Shown: positions 1-7,947 of the stretch, in pieces
Position numbering within the stretch: the first letter of the stretch is position 1
How the letters are laid out: the number at the start of each line of letters is the position of its first letter
Assembly: GCA_964650405.1 (NCBI GenBank)
Contig: CAZYTO010000083.1
Location: 1-19,268, forward strand
Direction of reading: 5' to 3'
DNA from: CAZYTO01 sp964650405
GTDB taxonomy: Bacteria > Acidobacteriota > Thermoanaerobaculia > Gp7-AA8
Length of the DNA: 19,268 bases
The notes under the pieces: generated by a model
The model's input: only the letters and a program-made list of their open reading frames with translations
Database searches by the model: none
What the model was told of the DNA's origin: nothing
Translations under genes and position numbers: made by a program

Positions 1-470
1 GCGCCAGCCCGCCGGAGATCCAGGCGGTGATGGGCCACGAGATGGGCCACTACGTGCTCGATCACGTCTACACGGGATTCCTCTTCTTTCTGGTCGTGAT
101 CGTCACCGTGTTCGCCCTCCTGCGCTGGGCGCTGGACTGGTCGCTGGCGCGGTGGGGCGGGAAGTGGAGGATCCGCGGCGTCGGCGACGTGGCGGTCATC
201 CCGCTCGTCACCCTTCTGGGCTCGATCTTCTTTTTTCTCCTGACGCCGGTGCAGAACACGTTCATCCGGACGCAGGAGCACCAGGCCGACATGTACGGCA
301 TCAACGCCAGCCGCCAGCCCGACGGCTTCGCCGAGGCCGCCATCCACCTCGGCGAATACCGGAAGATGAGCCCCGGCCCGGTCGAGGAGTTCATCTTCTT
401 CGACCACCCCAGCGGGCGGCACCGCATTCACGACGCCATGCAGTGGAAGTCGGAGAACCTTTCGAAGTGA
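1..470 (+). CDS. M48 family (Ste24/CAAX-protease-like) membrane metallopeptidase, 3' part
   Basis: The reading frame is open from base 3, so the true start lies before the window; the GTG at 27 is internal. The zinc-binding HEMGH motif is at bases 36-50. The third zinc-ligand region, an EHQAD motif at 276-290, follows two hydrophobic segments (about bases 69-140 and 190-245). A C-terminal HPSGRHRIH stretch matches the HPxxxxRI signature near the end of Ste24-type M48 enzymes. Family knowledge: these are integral membrane zinc endopeptidases that cleave CAAX-type or misfolded membrane proteins. What is seen is the motif set and topology; the substrate is unknown. The TGA stop at 468-470 is also the first codon of a 14-bp tandem repeat, so the repeat abuts the gene exactly. 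An HtpX-type M48 enzyme is less likely because of the Ste24-like motif around EHQAD and the C-terminal HPS. Confidence 0.85.
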   Translation, partial: ASPPEIQAVMGHEMGHYVLDHVYTGFLFFLVVIVTVFALLRWALDWSLARWGGKWRIRGVGDVAVIPLVTLLGSIFFFLLTPVQNTFIRTQEHQADMYGINASRQPDGFAEAAIHLGEYRKMSPGPVEEFIFFDHPSGRHRIHDAMQWKSENLSK

Positions 471-500
471 GTGCCGAGTGCTGAGTGCCGAGTGCTGAGG
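468..500. repeat. 14-bp tandem repeat, unit TGAGTGCCGAGTGC, two copies plus a partial one
   Basis: Two perfect copies lie at 468-481 and 482-495, followed by TGAGG. The unit is itself two diverged heptads (TGAGTGC, CGAGTGC). It begins with the stop codon of the M48 gene. A degenerate GGCATGA-type heptad run follows at about 513-535. It resembles the other heptad-like intergenic repeats in this window. Confidence 0.8.
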
Positions 501-652
501 GTCTCGATCGGGGCATGAGGCATGACGCATGCGGCACGAGTGGCTTTGGCGTGAGCCTCGCGCGTCTCACCTCCATACGGGGTGCCAGCGCGCGTCCCCC
601 CTGTGTCACGAACAACGATCACCGCTGTGCTCGTTTTCGCCCGGTAGCGCGG

Positions 653-661
653 TGCTACACT
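653..661 (+). promoter_or_regulatory. Extended -10-like element upstream of the histidine kinase
   Basis: TGC-TACACT (extended -10 type, TACACT at 656-661) ends 13 nt before the GTG start at 675. No Shine-Dalgarno sequence lies between them, so the transcript would carry a leader of only about 6-8 nt. No convincing -35 is visible. Confidence 0.4.
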
Positions 662-674
662 CGTTGCAGTCCCC

Positions 675-3407
675 GTGTTGCAAACCGCCTCCATCCTGCC
701 GCAGTCTTTCGCAGCCCGTTACAGCGTCGCCATCCTCACTGTTGTCGTGGCGTTCGGCATGTCCAGGAGCGGGGGCGCCGCCCTGGCCGGGCTCCCGTTC
801 TTCGCCTACATCCCGGCGGTGCTGATCACCGCCGCCATCAGCGGGTTCGGGCCGGCCACCCTGGCCATTCTCCTGTCCACCATCGCCATCAATCGCAGCT
901 TCCACCTGCCGGACGAGCTGCAGGCGGAGCGGATCCTCCTCTTCGACGGCCTTTCGCTGGTTCTGGCGTGGTTCCTGGCCACGTACCGGGCGGAGCTGCT
1001 GCACGTGCGCGGGGAGCGCGTGCAGAACCTGGAACTGCTGGCCAACGCCGCGCCGGTGATGGCGTGGATCCTCGACGAAGAGGGTGCCTGCGTCTACGTG
1101 AACCAGCGCTGGCTGGCCTTCACCGGCCGGACGCTGGAAGAGGAGCGCGGCGACGGGTGGATGGAGTGCATCCTGGCCGACGACCGCGACGAGGCGGTGG
1201 CGGCGTACCGCGCCGCGTTCGCGCAGCGCGATGCCTTCCGTGCGCAGTACCGGCTGCGCCGCCACGACGGCACGTACCGGTGGATCTACTCGTACGGCGT
1301 GCCGCACTTCACCGCGGCGCACGAGCTCAACGGCTACATCGGATCTGCCGTTGACGTAGACGAGGTGAAGTCGCTGGAGACGGCCACGCGGGAGCTGTCG
1401 CAGCGGCTGGACGACGAGCGGGCCCGCCTGCAGACGATCATCTCCAGCGTGCCGGGGGCGGTGTGGGAGGCCTGGGGCCGTCCCGACCGCGACTCTCAGC
1501 GCATCGACTTCGTCAGTGATCACGTCACGCGCATGCTGGGCTACTCGATCGAGGAGTGGACCTCGACGCCGAACTTCTGGCTGACCATCGTCCATCCCAA
1601 CGACCGCGAGGCTGCCGCGGCCACCGCCGCGGAGAACTGGGCGCTGGGCGGGTCGGGCACGAACGCCTACCGCTGGATCGCCAAGGACGGACGGGTGATC
1701 GACGTGGAGACGTATTCGTCGGTGATCTACGACGAGCGCGGGATTCCCATCGGCATGCGCGGGGTATCGATCGACGTGACGGCGCGCCGGCGGGCCGAGG
1801 AGTCGCTGCGCTTCCTGGGACGGGTGAGCGAGCTCCTGGCCGCCTCCCTGGACGTCAACACGACGCTCCGCACGGCGGCGTCGTTAGCCGTTCCCCTCCT
1901 CGGCGATCTCTGCATGATCGATCTCGTGGAGGGTGAGGCCATCCGCCGCGTGGCCGCCCATCACGCCGATCCGAACAAGCAGGCCCTGGCCGAGCGCCTG
2001 GCCTCCTTCCCTCCCGACCCGCGCGCCGGCCACGGAGCGGCCGAAGCCATCCGGACCATGCAGCCGCAGTACGGCGACGACATTCCGCGCGAGCTGCTCG
2101 ACTCCCTCGGCCTCCCGCCCGAGCATCGCGAGCTGGCCCTGGCCATCGGCATCGAGGCCTTCATGATCGTGCCCATGGAAGCGCGCGGCCGGGCCGTCGG
2201 GGCCATCCACTTCAGCTCACCGCAGAAGGCCCACTATCAGGACGCCGACCGCGAGCTGGCCGGCCTCTTCGCCCGGCGCGTGGCCCTGGCCATCGACAAT
2301 GCCCAGCTCTACCAGGGCGCCGTCGAGGCCTCCCGCGCCAAGGACCAGTTCCTGGCCACCGTCTCCCACGAGCTGCGCACGCCCATGACGGCCACCCTCG
2401 GATGGGTGCGCATGCTGACCATGGGCCACACGGACGACGACACGCGCACGCTGGCTCTCGATGCCATCGAGCGCAGCACCCGGGCCCAGGCCCGCCTCAT
2501 CGACGACATCCTCGACGTCTCCGGCATCGTCACCGGCAAGTTCCGCCTCGAGACCGGCCCGGTCGAGCTCCTGGCCGTCATCCAGAACGCCATCGCCACG
2601 CTGCGGCCGGCCGCAGAAGCGAAGCAGATCGCCATCCGCGTCGACAGCAAGGGATGGAGCGGCGTGCTGCACGGGGATGCGAACCGGCTGCAGCAGGTGA
2701 TCTGGAACCTGCTGTCGAACGCCATCAAGTTCGGCCGGCGCGGCGGGCGCATCGACGTGCGCCTCCGCCGCGTGGAGCAGGTAGCCCGCCTGACCGTGGC
2801 CGACGACGGCGCCGGCATCGCGGGCACGTTCCTGCCGCACGTGTTCGAGCGTTTCCGCCAGGCGGACGCGAGCCTCACCCGCGCCCACGGCGGACTCGGG
2901 CTGGGATTGGCCATCGTCCGCCACCTCGTGGAGCTGCACGGCGGCACCGTGCGCGCCGAGAGCGACGGCGCCGGTCGCGGCTCGACGTTCACCGTGGACC
3001 TGCCGCTGGCCGCCCTCGAGCCTGCCGCCAGACCCGTCGCCGCCGCGGCGCCGCTGCCGCGTCTGGACACCAAGCGCGTGCTGGTCGTCGACGATGAGGA
3101 CGACGCCCGGACCATGGTCTCGACCATCCTCCGCCGCTGCGGCGCGGCCGTGACCACCGCGGCGAGCGCCGACGAAGCGCTCACCGCCATGACCGAGCCG
3201 CACGACCTCGTCATTACCGACCTGGCCATGCCCGGGCAGAACGGCTTCGAGCTCGTGGAGAAGCTCCGCATCCGCGGCGATCACACCAAGGCCATCGCCC
3301 TCACGGCCATCTCCGACGTCTCCGGCCACCCGGAGTTTCTGCGCATCCTGCGCAAGCCGGTCGACCCCGTGGACCTGGCGAGGGTGGTGGCGAAGGAGCT
3401 GGGGTAG
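675..3407 (+). CDS. Hybrid sensor histidine kinase (DUF4118-like TM, PAS-PAS-GAF-HisKA-HATPase-REC)
   Basis: This 910-aa protein is a membrane-anchored two-component sensor with its own receiver domain. Residues about 15-110 form several hydrophobic helices of DUF4118 type. Two PAS domains follow (about 115-232 and 250-375), then a GAF domain (about 390-545). In the HisKA domain the phosphoacceptor is His565 in SHELRTP. The HATPase N box has Asn682, the G1 box DDGAGI has Asp711, and the G2 box is GGLGLGLAIV. The C-terminal receiver starts VLVVDDEDD, with phosphoacceptor Asp849 in ITDLAMPG and the conserved Lys894 in RKPVD. All catalytic residues are present. The GTG at 675 is chosen because it keeps the first membrane helix and follows a -10-like box. 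No response-regulator gene is adjacent; output probably runs through the receiver to an unlinked partner. The signal is unknown. Confidence 0.92.
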   Translation: MLQTASILPQSFAARYSVAILTVVVAFGMSRSGGAALAGLPFFAYIPAVLITAAISGFGPATLAILLSTIAINRSFHLPDELQAERILLFDGLSLVLAWFLATYRAELLHVRGERVQNLELLANAAPVMAWILDEEGACVYVNQRWLAFTGRTLEEERGDGWMECILADDRDEAVAAYRAAFAQRDAFRAQYRLRRHDGTYRWIYSYGVPHFTAAHELNGYIGSAVDVDEVKSLETATRELSQRLDDERARLQTIISSVPGAVWEAWGRPDRDSQRIDFVSDHVTRMLGYSIEEWTSTPNFWLTIVHPNDREAAAATAAENWALGGSGTNAYRWIAKDGRVIDVETYSSVIYDERGIPIGMRGVSIDVTARRRAEESLRFLGRVSELLAASLDVNTTLRTAASLAVPLLGDLCMIDLVEGEAIRRVAAHHADPNKQALAERLASFPPDPRAGHGAAEAIRTMQPQYGDDIPRELLDSLGLPPEHRELALAIGIEAFMIVPMEARGRAVGAIHFSSPQKAHYQDADRELAGLFARRVALAIDNAQLYQGAVEASRAKDQFLATVSHELRTPMTATLGWVRMLTMGHTDDDTRTLALDAIERSTRAQARLIDDILDVSGIVTGKFRLETGPVELLAVIQNAIATLRPAAEAKQIAIRVDSKGWSGVLHGDANRLQQVIWNLLSNAIKFGRRGGRIDVRLRRVEQVARLTVADDGAGIAGTFLPHVFERFRQADASLTRAHGGLGLGLAIVRHLVELHGGTVRAESDGAGRGSTFTVDLPLAALEPAARPVAAAAPLPRLDTKRVLVVDDEDDARTMVSTILRRCGAAVTTAASADEALTAMTEPHDLVITDLAMPGQNGFELVEKLRIRGDHTKAIALTAISDVSGHPEFLRILRKPVDPVDLARVVAKELG

Positions 3408-3408
3408 C

Positions 3409-3852
3409 TCAAGAACCTCCCATGACCTGCGCCGCGCGCGCCTGGACGGTCGAAGGGCTCGACGCATCTGCGGCCTGGCCGGCCGGGGTGATCTTGAACT
3501 GACCCGACGCCGTATTGGGGGGCAGCGTGAAGAGATTGCCGGCACCGAAGAAACTGATGGTGATCGGTACGGGGATGGGCGGGTTGACGGTGATGGAGCC
3601 GTTCACGCCGTTCGTGACATCCATGCCTACTTCGACGAAGGTCTGCTCGAACCCGCCCTGAATGAGGATCTGGCCGGGGGGCAGGAAAGACGCCGCCGCG
3701 CCGGGGCCCCGGTTGCCGTTGTTCGGCGCCACGCCCCAGAAGATGCTGCCAGTGAGGGGCGCAGCCGGAAAGGCCGGTGAGACCGTCACGTTGATCTCGG
3801 TCTTCGGCGCGGTGTTGCCCTGGAGAGAGACGTAAAACGGAGAGATGGCCAT
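3409..3852 (-). CDS. Hypothetical 147-aa beta-rich protein
   Basis: I do not recognise this protein. It is 147 aa, without cysteine, signal peptide or membrane segment, and rich in Gly, Pro, Ala, Val and Thr. Alternating hydrophobic stretches such as TEINVTVSP and GSITVNPPIPVPITISFF suggest a beta-sandwich. The C-terminal 35 residues look low in complexity. The start is well supported: AAGGAGG ends 10 nt before the ATG at 3852. The Shine-Dalgarno is inside a 17-nt palindrome that could fold into a hairpin. The stop is one nucleotide from the stop of the convergent histidine kinase, so no terminator fits between them. The M3 gene upstream ends in an intrinsic terminator, so this gene probably has its own promoter. 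A structural or extracellular-matrix role is possible, but nothing shows it. Confidence 0.7.
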   Translation of the reverse strand: MAISPFYVSLQGNTAPKTEINVTVSPAFPAAPLTGSIFWGVAPNNGNRGPGAAASFLPPGQILIQGGFEQTFVEVGMDVTNGVNGSITVNPPIPVPITISFFGAGNLFTLPPNTASGQFKITPAGQAADASSPSTVQARAAQVMGGS

Positions 3853-3861
3853 GATGATGTT

Positions 3862-3880
3862 TCCTCCTTATAGGAGGAGA
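3862..3880 (-). promoter_or_regulatory. Palindrome containing the Shine-Dalgarno sequence of the 147-aa gene
   Basis: On the minus strand the sequence TCCTCC-TATAA-GGAGGA forms a stem of 6-7 bp with a 3-5 nt loop. The right arm is the AAGGAGG ribosome binding site. The hairpin would hide the site. TATAAG in the same palindrome also resembles a -10 box, giving an alternative reading as a promoter with a short leader. Confidence 0.5.
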
Positions 3881-3907
3881 GTCGGACTGGCCGGAAGCCT
3901 TTACCAG

Positions 3908-3936
3908 AAAAAAACTCCCCGCCTTGCGGCGGGGAG
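3908..3936 (-). terminator. Intrinsic terminator of the M3 peptidase gene
   Basis: On the minus strand a 9-bp perfect stem CTCCCCGCC/GGCGGGGAG with a 4-nt GCAA tetraloop is followed directly by seven T. It lies about 30 nt after the stop codon at 3966. A shorter T run on the other side (3938-3942) might give weak activity on the plus strand too. Confidence 0.9.
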
Positions 3937-3965
3937 CGTTTTCACAGCGAGGTCAACGGTTGCGT

Positions 3966-6137
3966 CTAGTTGCCCGTGCCGGCGGGCGCTTCCTTCAGGC
4001 CGCGCTGGATCAGCAGCGGCTCGACGCTCGGGTCGTGGCCACGGAACTTGCGATACATCCCGGCCGCGTCTTCCTTCCCGCCGCGGGAGAGGACCATGTC
4101 GCGGAAGCGCTGGCCGTTCTCGCGGCTCATCCCGCCGTGCTCGGTGAACCAGGCGTAGGCGTCGTCGTCGAGCACCTCGCTCCACAGGTAGGCGTAGTAG
4201 CCGGCCGAATAGCCGCCGCCCCAGATGTGCGAGAAGTACGTCGTGTGGTAGCGCGGCGGCACCTGTGACATGTCGATGTTGAAGCGCTTCAGCGCCGCCG
4301 TCTCGAATGCAGCGGCGTCCGGGATGGACGTCCCCTCCGGCACCGTGTGCCAGGCCTGGTCGAGCAGCGCGGCGGCCAGATACTCTGTCAGCGCATAGCC
4401 CTGGTTGAACGTGCGCGACTTCTTGATCTTGGCCACCAGCTCCTTCGGCATCGGCGCGCCCGTCTTGTAGTGCTTCGCGTAATTGGCGAAGACCTGCGGA
4501 TAGAGCGCCCAGTGCTCATTGAACTGCGAGGGGAACTCGACGAAGTCGCGGGGCACGTTCGTACTGGCCACGGTGGGGTACTTCACGTTGGAGAAGAGGC
4601 CGTGCAGGGCGTGGCCGAACTCGTGGAACATCGTGTTGACGTCGTCGAAGCTCAGCAGCGCCGGCTGGCCGGGTGCGGGCTTGGAGAAGTTCGTGACGTT
4701 GAAGACCACGGGTCGCGTGCCGAGCAGGCCGCTCTGGTCGACGAACGTGTCCATCCAGGCCCCGCCGCTCTTGTTCGGGCGCTGGTAGTAGTCGGCATAC
4801 CAGAGGGCCATGGACTTGCCGTCCTTGTCGAAGACCTCGAAGACGCGGACGTCCGATTGGTAGACGGGGATGTCGTGCCGCTCCTTGAAGCTGATGCCGT
4901 AAAGCTGGCCGGCCGCGTAGAAGACGCCGTCCTTGAGCACGTGATTGAGCTCGAAGTACGGCTTCACTTCCTCGTCCTTGAGGTCGTAGTCCGCCTTGCG
5001 CACCTGCTCGGCGTAGAACTCCCAGTCCTGCGGGCCGAGCGGGAAGCCGCCGCCCTGCTGGTCGACGATCTTCTGCATGCGCGCCGCCTCGTCGAGCGCT
5101 TTCGCCGTCGACCCCGGCACGAGGTCGGTCATCAGCTTGATGGCGTTCTCCGGTGTCTTGGCCATCTGGTCGTCGAGCGAATACGCCGCGTAGGTCGGAT
5201 AGCCGAGGAGCTTCGCCTTCTGGGCGCGGAGCAGGGCCAGGCGGATGACCAGGTCCTGGTTGTCGTTCGCGCCGCCGTGACTGCCGCGCTGGACGGAGGC
5301 GTTGAAGAGCTTCTCGCGCGTGGCTCGGACGCTGAGCGAGGAGAGAGCCGGCTGCTGGGTCGTGTTCTGCAGGGCCAGCACCCACTTGCCGTCGAGCTTG
5401 CGGTCCTTGGCCGTCTCCGCCGCGGCGGCGATCTCGGCGTCGGAGAGGCCGGCCAGTTGGGCCTTGTCGTCGATGACCACCGCCCCGTCCTTCGTGTCAC
5501 CGAGGACGTGCTCGCGGAACTTCGTGGTCAGGGTCGACTCCTCCTGGTTGAGCTTCTTCAGCGTTTCCTTGTCGGCGTCGTTGAGCTGCGCGCCGGCGCG
5601 GATGAAGTTGCGGTAGTAGCGCTCGACGAGGAACTTCTCGTCCGCTCCCAACGCATCGCGTTTGTCGTAGATGGCCTTGACGCGTGCGAAGAGCTTGGGG
5701 TTGAGGTAGATAGCGTCGCCGTGGGCGGCCAGCTTCGGCGCCACGTCCGCCTCGACCTTCTGCAGCGTGTCGTTCGTGTTCGACTGCGTCAGGGCGAAGA
5801 AGATTTTGGCCGCGCGGGTGAGCAGCGCGCCGGAGCGCTCCATGGCCACGATGGTGTTGTCGAACGCCGGCGCCGAGCCGGCGTTGGCGATCTTCTCCAC
5901 CTCGGCGAGGTTCTGCTTCATCCCCTCTTCGATGGCCGGCTGGTAGTCGCCGTCCTTGATCCGGTCGAAGGGAGGCGCCTCGTAGAGAAGCGTGCTCTTC
6001 GTGAAAAGCGGGTTCTTGTGCGCGGCAGTGGTGGTCTTCTTCTGCAGCGCACCTTTCGGCTTGGTGGTCGCCGCCAGGAGCGGCGCGCTGAGCATGAAGC
6101 CCAGCATCAGTAAGGTGAAAAGGGCGTGTCGTTTCAT
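3966..6137 (-). CDS. M3 family zinc oligopeptidase / peptidyl-dipeptidase (Dcp/OpdA-like), exported
   Basis: This 723-aa zinc peptidase cleaves short peptides. The M3 signature FHEFGHALHG is present: His505, Glu506 (general base) and His509, with the third zinc ligand Glu534 in DFVEFPSQ, exactly 25 residues after the second His as the family requires. The C-terminal YFSHIWGGGYSAGYYAYLWSEVLD is the conserved M3 substrate-binding loop. The N-terminus (MKRHALFTLLMLGFMLSAPLLA) is a signal peptide, so the enzyme is probably periplasmic or secreted; the Dcp and OpdA enzymes of E. coli are about 680 aa without one. A longer GTG start at 6185 exists, but it would bury the signal peptide behind 16 residues and overlap the likely -35 element. 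The gene is monocistronic: own promoter-like element before it, strong terminator after it. Whether it acts as a dipeptidyl carboxypeptidase or an endo-oligopeptidase cannot be told from sequence. Confidence 0.93.
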   Translation of the reverse strand: MKRHALFTLLMLGFMLSAPLLAATTKPKGALQKKTTTAAHKNPLFTKSTLLYEAPPFDRIKDGDYQPAIEEGMKQNLAEVEKIANAGSAPAFDNTIVAMERSGALLTRAAKIFFALTQSNTNDTLQKVEADVAPKLAAHGDAIYLNPKLFARVKAIYDKRDALGADEKFLVERYYRNFIRAGAQLNDADKETLKKLNQEESTLTTKFREHVLGDTKDGAVVIDDKAQLAGLSDAEIAAAAETAKDRKLDGKWVLALQNTTQQPALSSLSVRATREKLFNASVQRGSHGGANDNQDLVIRLALLRAQKAKLLGYPTYAAYSLDDQMAKTPENAIKLMTDLVPGSTAKALDEAARMQKIVDQQGGGFPLGPQDWEFYAEQVRKADYDLKDEEVKPYFELNHVLKDGVFYAAGQLYGISFKERHDIPVYQSDVRVFEVFDKDGKSMALWYADYYQRPNKSGGAWMDTFVDQSGLLGTRPVVFNVTNFSKPAPGQPALLSFDDVNTMFHEFGHALHGLFSNVKYPTVASTNVPRDFVEFPSQFNEHWALYPQVFANYAKHYKTGAPMPKELVAKIKKSRTFNQGYALTEYLAAALLDQAWHTVPEGTSIPDAAAFETAALKRFNIDMSQVPPRYHTTYFSHIWGGGYSAGYYAYLWSEVLDDDAYAWFTEHGGMSRENGQRFRDMVLSRGGKEDAAGMYRKFRGHDPSVEPLLIQRGLKEAPAGTGN

Positions 6138-6147
6138 TCGAGGGGGG

Positions 6148-6176
6148 AGGATACTTGGGTTGGCCGGAGGTACCAA
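6148..6176 (-). promoter_or_regulatory. Putative promoter of the M3 peptidase gene
   Basis: On the minus strand TTGGTA (6171-6176) and TATCCT (6148-6153) are separated by exactly 17 nt. The -10 ends 10 nt before the ATG at 6137, and no Shine-Dalgarno is present (the gap is C-rich), so the transcript would be leaderless or nearly so. Confidence 0.45.
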
Positions 6177-6300
6177 GCGCGTCACAGAGGTGAAACAACC
6201 GGAAGGGCAAAGGGCGGACGGGCGAAGGGGGAGCGGCTCTCGCGGAGGGTTTAGCCCAGGTTAGCGTTAGCCCGCACTGCAAGACACTTGAACAGGAGGT

Positions 6301-6349
6301 AACAGAGAGAACAGGGAGGCCGGGGCTCGATTCCTCTGTTCTCGCTGTT
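6301..6349. repeat. 14-bp inverted repeat (AACAGAGAGAACAG type) in the 6138-6510 spacer
   Basis: The arms 6301-6314 and 6336-6349 are reverse complements with one mismatch and enclose 21 nt. Together with the palindromes at 6423-6499 it fills a 373-bp spacer. Apart from the M3 promoter, I see no gene in that spacer. Confidence 0.7.
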
Positions 6350-6422
6350 TGCTCTGTTCGAGGACGGCAAGCTTACCTGGTCGTTCGGCAACGCGTTCGT
6401 GGCGAAGGAGCTGCCGTAGACA

Positions 6423-6499
6423 GTGGAGGACGGACAATCCTGTCCGTCCACCGTCGCGCAATTGCGAAACTCAGACGGACAGGATTGTCCGTCCTCCAC
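6423..6499. repeat. REP/BIME-like element: two inverted palindromic units around a CGCAATTGCG core
   Basis: Arms 6423-6448 and 6474-6499 are perfect 26-bp reverse complements. Each arm is itself a hairpin: GGACGGACA/TGTCCGTCC with loop ATCC at 6428-6449, and GACGGACA/TGTCCGTC with loop GGAT at 6474-6493. The 25-nt spacer carries the 10-bp palindrome CGCAATTGCG. It lies 12 nt beyond the stop codon of the hydrolase gene, a typical position for REP elements, where they can stabilise mRNA ends. No T tract is present, so it is not a standard terminator. Confidence 0.8.
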
Positions 6500-6510
6500 A
6501 CCTCATACCG

Positions 6511-7947
6511 TCACGCGCCGATCATCCAGTAATGCTCGCCGGCCGCGGTCGTCATGGGCCGGATGCCGAAGCGACTGTCCGGTGGTGCCCCATTGCGAAG
6601 GAGCGCGTGGATGTCGCTCAACACGTTGCGCGCCTCGGCGACGTAGCCGTGGCCGAGGAGGGTGAGGTCGGCGTTGGCGACATTGACCGTGTCGATGCCG
6701 GCGGCGACGGTCACCGGCGGGAGGAGGCCCGCGCGCGGAAAGTCGTGCAGCCACTTCGACGTCTCCACGGCCAGGTCGCGGCTGGAGATGTAGAGCGTCG
6801 TCCGCTCCGCCACGGCGCGGTAGGCGTCGGAGAGCTGGCGGAACTTCCGCGCATCGACGTCCGGCGCGGCCAGGACGAACTGTCCGAAGCGGACGCCGCT
6901 CCGCCCTTGGGCATCGCGGGCGATGCGGTCCACGGCACGAAGCACGGCGCGGTTGCCCATGCTATGCGCGATCACGTGGACCTTGCGGGCGCCGGTGCCG
7001 GCGGCGAACCGGGAGAGAAAGCCGGCAATGACGTCCTCGTCCAGCTCGACCGCAGCCTCGTCGGCGAGGTACTTCCCCAGCTCGCCGCGCGAGGCCCAAC
7101 TGTAGAAGGCCATGGCCCCGCGGAACTGCAGGTCGAACCCGATCTGGGCCGCGCGCAACGCCGCCTCCTGGAAGTCGACGTTGAAGCCGTGCACGAAGAC
7201 CAGCGCATCGCGCGAGTCTTCCGCCGTCTGCGCCAACTGTTCTGTGACGCCCCGCCAGAACGCCGCCTCGGCGTTTGAGGCAATGGCGGTGAGACGCAGG
7301 CGGTCGTCGGTGAGCGTCGCCAGCCGTTTCCACCACGGCGAGCCGACCATGCCGATCTTGTGCGACTTCGGCACGAACACCGTGCAGTTGCCGTAGTGCA
7401 CCGCGTCATCGCGTTCCACGCCGAACCCGCGTGAGGGATCGGCCGGATCGACGGGGCGGCGCGTGGTCGCATACCAGACGCGGTACTCGGCGTCGGCCTG
7501 CGTTCCGCTCTTCCGCAGACCCGCCGATGCCAGCAATTGCTGCGCGACGGTGCGCATCAGTCCACGATGTTCCATCTCCTTCCCCACCGCGAGCGGCGCA
7601 CGAAAGGCGTCGAATCCGGTGTCGAGGAGCTGCAGCATCTCCAACGCCGCGACCTTGCCCGGCGCCGCGCCGAACGACCGCATCGCGGGCGCTTCCAGGA
7701 GCGCGGCGACGTCCTTTCGATATCGCGGATCCGCGGCGAGGAGCAGGAGGATCGAGCGCGCCAGCTCCCCATCGGAGGGGATGTCGACCGTCTCCTCCGG
7801 CAGCGACAACGCACTGGCCACGGCATCGGGCGCGTCCTCGTCCGGACGCAACGAGACGCCGCCTCCCTGCGCGGCGACGAGACGGCTCACCAGCTCGACG
7901 GCATCGGCGTCGGTGAGGCGGCGGATGGCGGTCTCGAGCGAGGTCAT
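6511..7947 (-). CDS. DUF900-type alpha/beta hydrolase with an unknown N-terminal domain
   Basis: This 478-aa protein has two parts. Residues 1 to about 150 are mostly helical and match nothing I recognise. Residues about 155-478 are an alpha/beta hydrolase of the DUF900 esterase group: the core starts VWYATTRRP, followed by the oxyanion motif VFVHGFN (about 250-256), the nucleophile elbow AHSMG (Ser329), the acid in LAAPD (Asp363) and His433 in LLGHGYV. The triad is complete. No signal peptide or lipobox is visible, so it is probably cytoplasmic. Its ATG overlaps the stop of the CHAT-NTPase gene (ATGA), indicating translational coupling and equal production. It could be the effector or the cleavage target of the CHAT protein; this is inference from context. 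A housekeeping esterase is the alternative. Confidence 0.85.
   Translation of the reverse strand: MTSLETAIRRLTDADAVELVSRLVAAQGGGVSLRPDEDAPDAVASALSLPEETVDIPSDGELARSILLLLAADPRYRKDVAALLEAPAMRSFGAAPGKVAALEMLQLLDTGFDAFRAPLAVGKEMEHRGLMRTVAQQLLASAGLRKSGTQADAEYRVWYATTRRPVDPADPSRGFGVERDDAVHYGNCTVFVPKSHKIGMVGSPWWKRLATLTDDRLRLTAIASNAEAAFWRGVTEQLAQTAEDSRDALVFVHGFNVDFQEAALRAAQIGFDLQFRGAMAFYSWASRGELGKYLADEAAVELDEDVIAGFLSRFAAGTGARKVHVIAHSMGNRAVLRAVDRIARDAQGRSGVRFGQFVLAAPDVDARKFRQLSDAYRAVAERTTLYISSRDLAVETSKWLHDFPRAGLLPPVTVAAGIDTVNVANADLTLLGHGYVAEARNVLSDIHALLRNGAPPDSRFGIRPMTTAAGEHYWMIGA

Noticed and set aside
675..3407. Histidine kinase as a part of the CHAT cluster
   Set aside because: It is over 3 kb away on the opposite strand, separated by two unrelated genes and a terminator. 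Nothing links it to the cluster.
4347..6113. 588-codon open frame on the plus strand
   Set aside because: It is fully antisense to the M3 peptidase gene, whose catalytic motifs and signal peptide are intact. The translation is Val/Leu/Arg/Glu-rich and of no recognisable family, as expected for a GC-rich mirror frame.
6423..6499. Intrinsic terminator for the hydrolase gene
   Set aside because: The stems are strong, but no T tract follows on the minus strand. The doubly nested symmetry fits a REP/BIME element better.
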